This document shows, in pieces, positions 7,956-16,924 of a stretch of 64,000 bases of DNA. The notes under the pieces were generated by a model. The model did no database searches and was not told the DNA's origin. It was given only the letters and a program-made list of their open reading frames with translations. This DNA is from Cellulomonas marina (lineage in GTDB: Bacteria; Actinomycetota; Actinomycetes; Actinomycetales; Cellulomonadaceae): positions 1-64,000 of the forward strand of contig NZ_FOKA01000010.1 in assembly GCF_900111925.1 (NCBI RefSeq), in the 5' to 3' direction. Position numbers and translations under genes: made by a program. Numbering within the stretch: the stretch's first letter is position 1; each line of letters starts with the position of its first letter.

Positions 7956-9858
7956 GCCGCGGGGTCCTCCTTCGTGAGCGGTGCTGCGGTCGGTGGCAAG
8001 GGTGGGGCCGCGATCGGTGCCACGTGCGGTGCCGCGATCGGTGCCGTGGTCGGTGCGTAGTCGGTGCCGCGATCGGCGGCGCGTTCGGTGGCGTGGTCGG
8101 TTCGGTGGTCGGCGCTGCGGTGGGTGCCGTGCTCGGTGCCGTGCTCGGTGCCGTGCTCGGTGCCGTGCTCGGTGCCGTGCTCGGTGCCGTGCTCGGTGCC
8201 GTGCTCGGTGTCGTGGTGGGCCGCGGGGACGGGCGGGACGTCGGCCGCCTGCACGGGGGCTCGGCCGTGAGCGCGTGCCGGCCGGGCGTCCCAGGGCGCG
8301 GTGCGGCGTCCCCCGGCAGGGCGTTGACGGCGTGGGGCGCCAGCGCCCACAGGTGCTGCACGGCGTAGGACCGCCACGGCGACCAGGCCCGCGACCAGAT
8401 CTCGAGCGCGCGCGGCGTGTCCGGGACGCCCATCGACCGCCCGGCCGCGCGGACGCCGAGGTCGCCGACGAGGAACGCGTCGGGGTCGCCGAGGGCCCGC
8501 ATGGCGATCGTGCCGATCGTCCACGGGCCGATGCCGGGCAGCGCCGCGAGCGACGCCTCGGCCGCGTGCGCGTCGGCGCCGGCGTCCAGCACGACCGCGC
8601 CCTCGGCGAGCGCGCCCGCGAGGGCCAGCACGGTCCGTCGTCGGCTCGCGGGGACGCGGAGGGCGTCGTCGAGCACCTCGGCGGGCGCCGCGAGGACCTG
8701 CTCGGCGGTGGGGAAGAGGTGGGTCAGCCCGCCGTCGGGGTCCGGCACGGGGGTGCCGAGCGCGGCGACGAGCCGGGCCGCGTGGGTGCGCGCGGCGGCG
8801 GTCGAGACCTGCTGCCCCAGGACCGCCCGCAGCGCCATCTGCTCGGGGTCGAGGTGGTGCGGCACCCGGCGGCCCGGCACGGCGGCGACGAGCGGTGCGA
8901 GCGCCGGGTCGCGGGAGAGCGCCGCGTCGACGGCCTCCGGGTCCGCGTCGAGGTCCAGCAGGCGACGCGTCCGGGCGACGACGGCCGCCAGGTCCCGCAG
9001 GTCCGCGAGCCGGACGGTCACCGGGAAGGCACCGTCGACCGGCCGGCGCACGGCCACGACGCCCCACGCGTGCGGCAGACGGACGGTCGAGCGGTAGGCG
9101 CCGTCACGCCACTCCTCCACCCCGGGCACACCGGTGGCGACGAGGTGGCCGAGCAGGTTCGACGGCTCGAGCGGGGCGCGGAACGGCAGCCGCAGCGACA
9201 GGGTCGTCGTGCCGCCGTCCGCGAGCCCTCCGACCCCGCTGCCGACCCCGCTGCCGACCCCGCTGCCGCTCGCAGGCCCCACGGCCGACCCGCCGACGCG
9301 GGCCGCCGCGCGCAGGGCGGACGGGGTCGCCCCGTAGGTGCGCGCGACGACGTCGTTGAAGCTGCGCACCGACGCGAACCCGGCGGCGAAGGCGACCTCC
9401 GTCAGCGGCAGGTCCGTCCCCTCGACGAGGGCCCGCGCGGTCCGCGCCCGCCGTGCCCGGGCGAGCGCGTGCGGCCCGGCGCCCAGCTCGGCCAGCAGCA
9501 GCCGCTCGAGCTGCCGAACGCTGTAGCCCACGGCCGCGGCCAGCGCCGGCACGCCGGCCCGGTCGACCAGTCCGTCCTCGACGAGCCGCACCGCCCGAGC
9601 CGCCGTGTCCGTGCGCACGTCCCACTCCGGCGACCCGGGCGCCGCGTCCGGCCGGCAGCGCCTGCACGCCCGGAAGCCCGCCGCCTGGGCGGCGGCCGCG
9701 GTCGGCAGGAACCGCGAGTGCTCCGGACGCGGGGTGCGCGCCGGGCACGACGGCCGGCAGTAGATGCCCGTCGACGTCACGGCGTGCACGAACCGCCCGT
9801 CGAACCGCGGGTCGCGGCTCCGGACGGCCTCCCGCCGCGCTGCGTCGTCCATCTGCAC
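7952..9858 (-). CDS. Ada/AlkA fusion: DNA methylation-damage sensor and glycosylase (frameshifted tail)
   Basis: A three-part repair protein. The N-terminus has the Ada zinc site (GIYCRPSC, then CRRC), which takes methyl groups from phosphotriesters. An AraC-type helix-turn-helix region follows at about 95-185. The C-terminal half is AlkA: a helix-hairpin-helix LPGIGPWTIGTIAMRAL and the catalytic-Asp region FLVGDLGVRAAG, for excision of 3-methyladenine. After the glycosylase domain the original frame meets no stop for several kilobases. It instead runs into an Ala/Pro/Ser/Thr tail encoded by 12-bp repeats. One repeat unit (8046-8056) is 11 bp. Restoring one base there would end the protein at 7952, overlapping ogt. 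The listed span assumes this; whether the base is lost in the cell or in the assembly is unknown. Confidence 0.75.
8010..8208. repeat. 12-bp tandem repeat tract in the ada-alkA tail
   Basis: Twelve-base units run almost unbroken. Those from 8125 to 8208 are seven perfect copies of TGCCGTGCTCGG; those from 8010 to 8124 are degenerate copies. The sole phase break is an 11-base unit, GTGGTCGGTGC, at 8046-8056. Because 12 is a multiple of 3, copy-number change keeps frame, but this short unit does not. Confidence 0.9.
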
Positions 9859-9926
9859 CCCGCGATCCTCCCCCGCCCGCCCGCGCGGGGGCCAGCAGGA
9901 TCACGACACGGCGGTGGGGAGCTGCC

Positions 9927-11309
9927 TCAGCCCCCGACGACCGTCCCCGCGGCGACGGTCCCCGGCGCACCCTCGGCCGGGACCGACGCCGCCCCGCGCG
10001 CGACGACGCCGTCCTCGAAGGTCCAGTCGCCCCGCACCGTGAACGACGACGCCTCCCGCAGCGACGGCGCCCCCGCCGGGAAACGCGCCTCGAACGCCCC
10101 GACCGTCTTGTAGACCTTGCTGTCCAGGTCGACGAGCGGCGCCTTCTCCACGGCGAGCCGCAGGGTCCGGTCCTCGCCGAGGTCGTACGCGTCGGAGCGG
10201 ACGAGGAGCAGGTCGTTCGTCGTCTTCACCGGCAGGAAGCGCTCGCGGCCGACCGCGATCGCCGTCGCACCCTCGAACACCTCGATGGCGGCCCCCATCG
10301 CCGTCTCGATCTGGAACACCGCCGGCGACGAGGCGTCCGTCGGGTCGACCGTCTTCGTGTTCCGGATGAGCGGCAGGCCGAGCACGGCGCCCCGCTCCCC
10401 GAGGGCCGCCGCGATCTGCTCGAGGTCGAACCAGAGGTTGTTCGTGTGGAAGTACGGGTGGCGGTGCTCGTCGGTGAAGAAGTCCATCTCCTCGTCGGCG
10501 GTCTGCGCCGTGTCCCGCAGGATGAGGCGGCCGTCGGTCTTGCGCACGGCGAGGTGGCCGCCCTTGCGGTCCGCCGCCGTCCGACGGCACACCTCCGCGG
10601 CGTAGGGCGCGCCCGAGGCGGCGAACCACCCGGCGATGCGCGGGTCCGGTGCGGCGCCGAGGTTGTCGGAGTTGGACACCGACGCGTAGCGGAAGCCCGC
10701 GTCGAGGAGCTGCGGCAGCACGCCGGACGCGAGGAGCGCCGTGTACAGGTCGCCGTGGCCGGGAGGGCACCACTCGAGCGTGGGGTCGGCCGGCCAGGAG
10801 ACGGGCGTGAGGTCGTCGACGCGGAGCTTGGGCTCCTGGTTCTGCAGGAAGTCCAGCGGCAGCCCGTCCACCTCGAGGCCCTCGTGCCGGGCCAGCGCGG
10901 CGAGGGTGTCCTCGCGCGTCCGGAACGAGTTCATGAGCACCAGCGGCAGGCGGACGCCGTGCGCGGCGCGGGCCTGCTGCACCTGCTCGACGATGAGGTC
11001 GAGGAAGGACCGGCCGTCGCGGACGCCCAGCAGCGACTTGGCGCGGTCCATGCCCATCGAGGTGCCCAGGCCGCCGTTGAGCTTGATGACGGCCGTGCGG
11101 GACAGGGCCTCGCGGGCGGCGTCCGCCGGGACGTCGAGGTCGGCGAGCTGCGGGGGGTCGAGCAGCGGCTCGATGGTGTCCTCGCGGATGAGGCCCGTCG
11201 CCCCGGCCTCGAGCTCGCGGTAGTAGTGGGTGAAGACGTCGATCGCGGTGGGCGCGACCCCCGCCGCCGTCATCTTCTCCTGCGCCTGCCTCAGTCCCTC
11301 GTCGCTCAT
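9927..11309 (-). CDS. UTP--glucose-1-phosphate uridylyltransferase (UDPGP family)
   Basis: The enzyme makes UDP-glucose from UTP and glucose-1-phosphate, feeding GalE, glycans and trehalose. It belongs to the eukaryote-like UDPGP family, not the GalU family. The nucleotide-binding loop is KLNGGLGTSMGMDRAKSLL, and the conserved NSFRTREDT, WCPPGHGDLY, NSDNLGA and VKTTNDLL segments are all visible. Length is 460 residues from the ATG at 11309; an 8-residue upstream extension is possible. A TACGAT box lies 9-14 bp before the ATG, so initiation could be leaderless. galK lies 40 bp upstream on the same strand. Confidence 0.9.
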   Translation of the reverse strand: MSDEGLRQAQEKMTAAGVAPTAIDVFTHYYRELEAGATGLIREDTIEPLLDPPQLADLDVPADAAREALSRTAVIKLNGGLGTSMGMDRAKSLLGVRDGRSFLDLIVEQVQQARAAHGVRLPLVLMNSFRTREDTLAALARHEGLEVDGLPLDFLQNQEPKLRVDDLTPVSWPADPTLEWCPPGHGDLYTALLASGVLPQLLDAGFRYASVSNSDNLGAAPDPRIAGWFAASGAPYAAEVCRRTAADRKGGHLAVRKTDGRLILRDTAQTADEEMDFFTDEHRHPYFHTNNLWFDLEQIAAALGERGAVLGLPLIRNTKTVDPTDASSPAVFQIETAMGAAIEVFEGATAIAVGRERFLPVKTTNDLLLVRSDAYDLGEDRTLRLAVEKAPLVDLDSKVYKTVGAFEARFPAGAPSLREASSFTVRGDWTFEDGVVARGAASVPAEGAPGTVAAGTVVGG

Positions 11310-11349
11310 GGCGCCGATCGTAGGGGGGAGCACCGACGCGGGTGAGGCG

Positions 11350-12570
11350 TCAGGACACGCGGCGTGCGGGACCGGATGCGACGGCGACGAGGAACTCCGG
11401 CGCGGCGAACCGCTGCTCGGCGAACGCCGCGGCGACGGCCTCCGCCACGGCCGGCGACGAGCCGGCCTCCACCAGTGCGATCGCCGACCCGCCGAACCCG
11501 CCGCCCGTCATGCGCGCACCGAGGGCGCCGGCCGCCCGGGCGGCCGCGACGGCGACGTCGAGCTCGGGGCACGTGACCTCGTAGTCCACGCGCAGCGACT
11601 CGTGGGAGGCGTCCATGAGGTGGCCCACCTGGCGCACCTGGCCCGCGCGGACCTCCGCGGCGAAGTCCTCGACGCGCGCGATCTCCGTCACGACGTGCCG
11701 CACGCGCCTGCGCTGCTCCTCGTCGCCCAGGGCGGCGAGCGCCGCAGGCAGGTCCGTCACCTCCCGGAGCGTGCCGACGCCGAGGACGCGGGCCGCCGCC
11801 TCGCAGGTCGCCCGGCGGGCGGCGTACTGCCCGTCGTTGAGGCTGTGCGGGGCCTTCGTGTCGATGACGAGCAGCTCCAGCCCGGCACCGGCCAGGTCGA
11901 ACGGCACCTGCGTCACGGAGTCGTCGCGCGTGTCGAGCAGGAGCGCGTGGCCCTGCTGGCTGCGCAGGCTGGCGGCCTGGTCCATGCCGCCGGTGGCGGC
12001 TCCGGCCACCTCGTTCTCGGTGCGGATGCACGCGGTGACGAGGCGGCTGCGGCCGGCGTCGTCGCCGCCCTGCCCGAGCCCGTACGCCTCGTCCAGCGCC
12101 ACCGCGACGGAGCACTCGAGGGCCGCGGACGACGACAGCCCGGCGCCCAGCGGCACGCAGGAGGCGACGGCCGCGTCGAACCCGCCGACGGCGAGGCCGT
12201 CCTCCGCCAGCGCCCACGCCACCCCGGCGGCGTACGTCACCCAGCCCTCCACCGTCCCGGGCGCCACGTCCGCCACGCGCCCGCGCCAGGGGCGCTCGGG
12301 CGCGAGGTCCGACACGAGCCCGGCACCGCCGTCGTCCCGCCGCGCGAGCGCGACGAACGTCCGGTGCGGCAGGGCGATCGGCAGGCAGAGCCCGCCGTTG
12401 TAGTCCGTGTGCTCACCGATGAGGTTGACCCGCCCCGGCGCGGCCCACACGCCCTCGGGCTCGCGGCCGTAGGTGCGGCGGAAGAGCTCGGCCGCGCGCG
12501 CGGCGCCCTCCTCGTCCGACCATGCCTCGGCCCAGCGGACGGGGCGGTCGGGATGCGCGACGGTGCTCAC
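11350..12570 (-). CDS. galK: Galactokinase
   Basis: Phosphorylates galactose to galactose-1-phosphate using ATP, the first Leloir step. The GHMP-kinase galactose signature GRVNLIGEHTDYNGG lies near residue 47, the ATP loop as VPLGAGLSSSAALE near residue 142, and the C-terminal GARMTGGGFGGSAIAL near residue 345. The 406 residues fit the family. The GTG at 12570 starts the frame. With the UDPGP gene 40 bp downstream it forms a probable two-gene unit. No galT is visible in the window. Confidence 0.93.
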   Translation of the reverse strand: MSTVAHPDRPVRWAEAWSDEEGAARAAELFRRTYGREPEGVWAAPGRVNLIGEHTDYNGGLCLPIALPHRTFVALARRDDGGAGLVSDLAPERPWRGRVADVAPGTVEGWVTYAAGVAWALAEDGLAVGGFDAAVASCVPLGAGLSSSAALECSVAVALDEAYGLGQGGDDAGRSRLVTACIRTENEVAGAATGGMDQAASLRSQQGHALLLDTRDDSVTQVPFDLAGAGLELLVIDTKAPHSLNDGQYAARRATCEAAARVLGVGTLREVTDLPAALAALGDEEQRRRVRHVVTEIARVEDFAAEVRAGQVRQVGHLMDASHESLRVDYEVTCPELDVAVAAARAAGALGARMTGGGFGGSAIALVEAGSSPAVAEAVAAAFAEQRFAAPEFLVAVASGPARRVS

Positions 12571-12859
12571 GGTCCCGCAGCCTATCGGCGCGCGGATGGG
12601 CCCACGCCCGCGCTACCGCCCCTTGCGTAGCCGGCGACCTGGCCCGTGCGGAGGCTGCCGGATGCGGAGTGTGGGCGATCGGCGGCATCCTCGTCGGCCG
12701 GTCCGCCCAGCGGATGTGCCCGGTCCCGCTGCGTGGGAGGACCCGCCCGGGAGGTTGCGGCGCCGCGCGACCGCCCCGCACGGTGGAGGGGCCCGAGGGG
12801 ATCCGGCGGCACGTCAGCGCGCGTCGGACCCGCACCTCGACACCGAGAGGAGCACGCCC

Positions 12860-13141
12860 GTGCTCACCCTGACCGACAACGCCCGCACCGCCGTCCGCGA
12901 CCTCACGCAGAGCGCGGGGCTGCCGTCCTCCGGCGGCCTGCGGATCGCGGAGTCCGACGCCGGCACCGGCGCCTTCGAGCTCGCGCTCGTCCCGGAGGCC
13001 GTTCCCGGCGACGACGTCGTCGGCGACGCGGAGGCCACCGTCTTCCTGTCGCCCGTCTCGTCGGAGACGCTGGCCGACCTGCAGCTCGACACCGACCCGG
13101 CCGCCGGTGGCGCCGGGTTCGTGCTGGCGCCGCAGGCCTGA
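12860..13141 (+). CDS. HesB/IscA-like small protein lacking cysteines
   Basis: A 93-residue protein with the beta-rich pattern of HesB/IscA proteins (VLTLTDNARTAVRDL, then GGLRIAESD, and a C-terminal GGAGFVLAP). None of the three cysteines used by true A-type Fe-S carriers is present, so it is unlikely to bind a cluster in that way. Such cysteine-less relatives are common in actinobacteria and their role is unknown. The GTG start follows a GAGAGGAG ribosome site by 7 nt. A strong hairpin terminator follows at 13182. Confidence 0.75.
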   Translation: MLTLTDNARTAVRDLTQSAGLPSSGGLRIAESDAGTGAFELALVPEAVPGDDVVGDAEATVFLSPVSSETLADLQLDTDPAAGGAGFVLAPQA

Positions 13142-13181
13142 CGCCGCGCGCCCGAGGAACGCCACCGCCCCCCCCGGGGCA

Positions 13182-13222
13182 CGACGAGGGCCGGTACCCG
13201 CTCGGGGTGCCGGCCCTCGTCG
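13182..13222 (+). terminator. Hairpin terminator after the HesB-like gene
   Basis: An 18-bp stem with one G-T pair is formed by CGACGAGGGCCGGTACCC and its near-complement at 13204-13222, separated by a 4-base loop. It lies 41 bp after the stop codon. No long T-run follows, as is usual in GC-rich actinobacteria. Confidence 0.75.
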
Positions 13223-13460
13223 CGTCCGCCGTCGCGTCCGCAGTCGCCTCCGGCAGTCGCGTCGGGGCAGTTGCCTCGGGGCAGGTGCCTCGGGCCGGGC
13301 GCGGAGGGGTGGGCGTGGAGGGGTGGGAATGCGCCGGTCCTCCACAGCCTTGGCGCGGACGGGTCCCGTAGCGGGCGGTGCTCCGGCATCCTGGGGCCGC
13401 GGCGTCGTCCGGCGCCGTTCCCAGCATCGCCCGCCCGCGGGCCCGACGAGGGAGGCGACC

Positions 13461-14867
13461 CTGACCGCCCAGCCCACCACCGCCCTCCCGGCGCGGCCGG
13501 GCCCGCAGGCGCGGGTGACCGTCCCCGTGCCGTACGTCGCCCAGCCGCTGCGACGGTTCCTCGCCACGGAGTCGGGGAGCGCCTCGCTCCTGCTCGCCGC
13601 CACCGTGCTCGCGCTGGTCTGGGCCAACCTGCCCGGCGGCAGCTACGACGCCTTCTGGCACACCGAGGCGGGCGTCGTCGTGGGCGACGGCGGCCTGACG
13701 ATGTCCCTGCAGCACTGGGTCAACGACGGGCTCATGGCGCTGTTCTTCCTCGCCGTCGGGCTGGAGATCAGCCGCGAGGTCACCGTGGGGGAGCTGCGGG
13801 ACCCGCGGGCGGTCGTCGTGCCGGCGCTCGGGGCGCTCGGCGGGCTGGCGCTGCCCGCGCTGCTGTACCTGCTGGTCAACCCCACGGGGCCGGCGGCGGC
13901 CGGCTGGGGCATCCCGATGTCGACGGACACGGCGTTCCTCGTCGGCGTCCTCGCGCTGTTCGGGCCGCGGTGCCCGGACCAGCTGCGGCTGTTCCTGCTG
14001 ACGCTCGCGATCGTCGACGACATCGGCGCCGTCGCGGTCATGGCGATCTTCTACACCGACGAGGTGTCGGTCCCGGCGCTCGTCGCGTGCGGCGTGCTCG
14101 TCGCCGTGCTGGCGGGGATGCGCTGGGCGCGGGTGTGGCAGCTGCCGCCCTACGTGCTCGTCGGGCTCGCGCTGTGGGGCGCGGTGCTCGCCTCGGGGGT
14201 GCACCCGACGCTGGCGGGGGTGCTCGTCGGGGTCCTGGTGCCCGCCGCGCGCGTCGACCCGTCGCAGCGCGAGCGGCTGCGCCTGTACGGGCGCGCGCTC
14301 GCGGAGCACGCCTCACCGCAGCGCGCCCGCCTGGCGACGACCGCCGTGCGCGCGACGATCCCCGCCAACGACCGGCTGCAGGCGGCCCTGCACCCGGTCA
14401 GCGCGTTCGTCGTCGTGCCCCTGTTCGGGCTGGCGAACGCCGGGGTCGAGCTGACGGGGCCGGTGCTGCGCGCGGCGGCGACGAGCCCCGTGACCCTCGG
14501 CATCGTGCTCGCGCTCGTCGTCGGGAACGCCATAGGCATCTCCGTGGCGGCGGGGGTCGCGCTGCGCACCGGGATGGGGCACCTGTCGGGGACGCTGCGC
14601 TACGGGCACCTCGTCGGCGGCGCGATGCTGGCGGGCATCGGGTTCACCATCTCCCTGTTCATCACCGACCTCGCCTTCGACGACCCCGTGCTGCGCGACG
14701 AGGCGAAGATCGGCGTCCTGGCGGGGTCGCTGCTCGCGGCGGTGCTCGGCTCCCTCGTCCTGCGCTACCTCGGGGAGCGGCTGCCGCTGTGCACGGTGGA
14801 CGACGGCGGGAACGGGCTGCCGGACCTGCCGTCCGGGCCGTGGGAGGACCCGACGACGACCCGGTAG
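13461..14867 (+). CDS. nhaA: Na+/H+ antiporter NhaA
   Basis: Inner-membrane antiporter exchanging protons for sodium, used in pH and salt homeostasis. The paired aspartates of the ion site are in LAIVDDIGAVAVMA near residue 186. MALFFLAVGLEISRE and GIPMSTDTAFLVGVLA are conserved NhaA segments, and about 11-12 membrane helices are apparent. The start is uncertain: a CTG at 13461 sits 5 nt after GGAGG (13451-13455), while the first plausible GTG (13515) lacks a ribosome site. Either start keeps the entire transporter core. It converges with a DsbA-like gene; in some actinobacteria NhaA and such a domain are fused. Confidence 0.9.
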   Translation: MTAQPTTALPARPGPQARVTVPVPYVAQPLRRFLATESGSASLLLAATVLALVWANLPGGSYDAFWHTEAGVVVGDGGLTMSLQHWVNDGLMALFFLAVGLEISREVTVGELRDPRAVVVPALGALGGLALPALLYLLVNPTGPAAAGWGIPMSTDTAFLVGVLALFGPRCPDQLRLFLLTLAIVDDIGAVAVMAIFYTDEVSVPALVACGVLVAVLAGMRWARVWQLPPYVLVGLALWGAVLASGVHPTLAGVLVGVLVPAARVDPSQRERLRLYGRALAEHASPQRARLATTAVRATIPANDRLQAALHPVSAFVVVPLFGLANAGVELTGPVLRAAATSPVTLGIVLALVVGNAIGISVAAGVALRTGMGHLSGTLRYGHLVGGAMLAGIGFTISLFITDLAFDDPVLRDEAKIGVLAGSLLAAVLGSLVLRYLGERLPLCTVDDGGNGLPDLPSGPWEDPTTTR

Positions 14868-14900
14868 CCGAAGGCCACCGAGGACGGAGTCCCGACGCTG

Positions 14901-15431
14901 TCAGCGGTGCAGGCCCAGCGCCGCGCGCAGCTCGGCCAGCTCGACGCGGCCCCGGTAGATCCGGCCGTCGACCAGCAGCGTCGGGGTGCCGCGCACGCCG
15001 TGGCCGCCTCCGGAGCGGTAGTCGGCCTCGACCGCCCCCCGGTGCACCTGCACGGCGGCGCCCGTGACGGGTCCCGTGATGCCGAGGTCGGCGGCGTACG
15101 CCTCCAGGTCCGGGTCGGTGAGCCGGTCCTGGTGCCGGAAGAGCACGTCGTGCAGGTCCCAGAAGCGGTCGCCCGCCGCCTCGGTGGCCAGCGCCGCCGT
15201 CAGCGCGAAGGGGTGCTTGGTGAAGAGCGGGAAGTGGCGGAAGACGAGGCGCACGGCTCCGTCGGACTCGTCGACGAGCCGCGTCAGCACCGGTGCCGCC
15301 GCCGCGCAGTAGGGGCACTCGAGGTCGCCGTACTCGACGACGGTGATGGGGGCGGCGACATCGCCGCGCACGTGCCGGTCGAGGTCCGGTGCGCCGGCGG
15401 TGCCGCCCGGCGGCGTCTGCGTCTGGGTCAC
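14901..15431 (-). CDS. DsbA-like thioredoxin-fold oxidoreductase
   Basis: A 176-residue thioredoxin-fold protein with the redox motif CPYC in YGDLECPYCAAAAP near residue 39 and the cis-proline loop RGTPTLLVDGR near residue 150. The helical insertion between them is typical of DsbA. No signal peptide or lipobox is visible, so it may act in the cytoplasm, unlike secreted DsbA. It faces nhaA with 33 bp between the stops. It probably reduces or oxidises disulfides; the substrate is unknown. Confidence 0.82.
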   Translation of the reverse strand: MTQTQTPPGGTAGAPDLDRHVRGDVAAPITVVEYGDLECPYCAAAAPVLTRLVDESDGAVRLVFRHFPLFTKHPFALTAALATEAAGDRFWDLHDVLFRHQDRLTDPDLEAYAADLGITGPVTGAAVQVHRGAVEADYRSGGGHGVRGTPTLLVDGRIYRGRVELAELRAALGLHR

Positions 15432-15483
15432 GGCCAGAGGGTCGCACGCGGCAGGGCCGCCCGGACAGAGCCCGGACAGAGCA

Positions 15484-15514
15484 CCGGCCGGCCACCCTGG
15501 GGGTGGCCGGCCGG
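15484..15514 (-). terminator. Perfect 14-bp hairpin
   Basis: CCGGCCGGCCACCC and its exact complement, separated by 3 bases, form a hairpin. It lies downstream of the small minus-strand gene ending at 15602 and beyond a short tandem repeat. It could also lie in the leader of the DsbA-like gene. Confidence 0.6.
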
Positions 15515-15523
15515 CGGCGTCCG

Positions 15524-15597
15524 TGCGAGGTGCACGTCCTGCGAGGTGCTGGTCGTGCGAGGTGCTGGTCGTGCGAGGTGCTGGTCGTGCGAGGTGC
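15524..15597. repeat. 16-bp tandem repeat
   Basis: TGCGAGGTG recurs every 16 bp at 15524, 15540, 15556, 15572 and 15588; the fullest unit is TGCGAGGTGCTGGTCG. The first and last units are partial or diverged. It fills the gap after the small protein gene and is non-coding. Confidence 0.9.
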
Positions 15598-15601
15598 GCG
15601 G

Positions 15602-15742
15602 TCAGCGGGGGCGCTTGGCCGTCACCTTCGACAGCAGCTCCTTGGCCTTGCGCTGGTTCTGCGGCTTGGCCATCTCGCGCTGCACGATGCGGGCGGCCTG
15701 CAGCGCGGCCCCGCTCTTGAGCGCCTTGCCCAGGAATCCCAT
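15602..15742 (-). CDS. Small basic conserved-type protein, function unknown
   Basis: A 46-residue protein starting MGFLGKALKSG, with an amphipathic helical middle (AARIVQREMAKPQNQRKAKE) and a basic tail ending in KRPR. The ATG is preceded by GGAGGGACC at good spacing, which supports it being real despite its size. It has no recognisable domain, membrane span or signal. The charge suggests nucleic-acid or membrane-surface contact, but that is only inference. A tandem repeat and a hairpin follow the stop. Confidence 0.65.
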   Translation of the reverse strand: MGFLGKALKSGAALQAARIVQREMAKPQNQRKAKELLSKVTAKRPR

Positions 15743-15944
15743 GGTCGGTCCCTCCGTCGCGTGGGCGGTGGTGGCGGCCCGTCGCTCGACGAGCACGGGC
15801 GCACCGCCGCGCGGGCCGGCGGCCCGCGGCCCGACGCTACGACGCCGACGGCTGCCGCGCGACCCCACCTGCGCCCCCCCGGTGACGCCGTCGACCCGGG
15901 ACAGGGCCGGGAATGCCGTGCGATGCCGAGCCGTTCGACGCGGC

Positions 15945-16661
15945 ATGAGCCTCCCGACGACGCAGACCCCCACCGACGTCACGCTGCGGGTCGACGTCTG
16001 GTCCGACGTCGTGTGCCCGTGGTGCTGGATCGGGCGGCGCCGCTTCGAGGAGGCCGTGACACGCTGGCAGCAGGACGCCGGGCCCGGCGCGTCCATCGAC
16101 GTCACCTACCACTCCTTCCAGCTCGCCCCCGACACGCCCGTCGACTTCGCGGGCACGTCCACCGACTTCCTGGCGGCGCACAAGGGCCTGCCGCTCGAGC
16201 AGGTGCGGGCGATGCAGGACCAGGTCACGCAGATCGCGGCATCGGTGGGGCTCGAGTACCACCTCGACCGGGCGCAGCACACGACGACCCTGCCGGCGCA
16301 CGAGGTCCTGCACCTCGCCGCGGACCGCGGTCGCCAGGGCGAGGTGCTCGAGCGGCTCTTCCGCGCGCACTTCACCGAGGGACGGCACGTGGGGCGCACG
16401 GGCGACCTCGTGGCGCTGGCCGCGGAGGCGGGGCTCGACGCCGACGAGGTCCGCGCGGCGCTGGCCGACCACCGGTACGCGGCCGCCGTGCAGGACGACC
16501 TGGCGCTCGCGCGGGAGCTCGGCATCTCCGGCGTGCCGTTCACCGTCGTCGACGGGCGGTACGGCGTCTCCGGCGCCCAGGACCCGGCGGTGTTCATCGG
16601 GGCGCTCCAGCGGGCCGCCGCGGACCGCGCTGCCGCCGACGTCGCGGACGGCGACCGGTGA
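15945..16661 (+). CDS. DsbA family oxidoreductase, FrnE type
   Basis: A 238-residue cytosolic thioredoxin-fold protein of the FrnE/2-hydroxychromene-2-carboxylate isomerase class. The redox motif CPWC lies in DVVCPWCWIGRRRFEEA near residue 24; the cis-proline loop is GISGVPFTVVDGRYGVSGAQ near residue 195, as usual for FrnE. It probably handles disulfides under oxidative stress. The ATG at 15945 gives standard length. Its TGA overlaps a GTG of a small downstream frame. Confidence 0.85.
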   Translation: MSLPTTQTPTDVTLRVDVWSDVVCPWCWIGRRRFEEAVTRWQQDAGPGASIDVTYHSFQLAPDTPVDFAGTSTDFLAAHKGLPLEQVRAMQDQVTQIAASVGLEYHLDRAQHTTTLPAHEVLHLAADRGRQGEVLERLFRAHFTEGRHVGRTGDLVALAAEAGLDADEVRAALADHRYAAAVQDDLALARELGISGVPFTVVDGRYGVSGAQDPAVFIGALQRAAADRAAADVADGDR

Positions 16662-16915
16662 GCGCGCCGCGGCCGGCGCTCGTGGGGCTCGTCCTCCTCG
16701 GCGACGACGACGCCGCGGTGTGCGGGGCCGACGGATGCGTCCCCGCAGGTGCCGACCGGACGGACGGTGACGGGGTCGGACGCGGAGCCGGGGACGAGGC
16801 CGAGGACCGTGCCGGCGACCGGCACCGGGTCGACGGGCAGGGCCCGGCCCCCGAGCAGGGCCGGGCCCCCGAGCAGGGCAGCCCTCTCCGCGCCGGGGTG
16901 GGCGCGGGAGGTTAG
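16658..16915 (+). CDS. Possible small hypothetical protein
   Basis: An 85-residue frame begins at a GTG that overlaps the FrnE stop as GTGA. It opens with a hydrophobic stretch (ALVGLVLLG), has two cysteines in AVCGADGCVPAG, and then turns into a charged Gly/Asp/Arg tail. The last third is encoded by a repeated GGCCCCCGAGCAGGGC segment at about 16847-16880. The overlap favours coupling, but the composition could be chance. No family is recognised. Confidence 0.35.
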   Translation: MSAPRPALVGLVLLGDDDAAVCGADGCVPAGADRTDGDGVGRGAGDEAEDRAGDRHRVDGQGPAPEQGRAPEQGSPLRAGVGAGG

Positions 16916-16924
16916 GTTCGTGCC

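Noticed and set aside
3658..9858. A minus-strand open frame of over 2,000 codons
   Set aside because: Beyond the Ada/AlkA part it runs antisense to ogt, the prenyltransferase, crtI and crtB, with no domain and strong Arg/Pro/His bias. Long open antisense frames are expected at this GC content.
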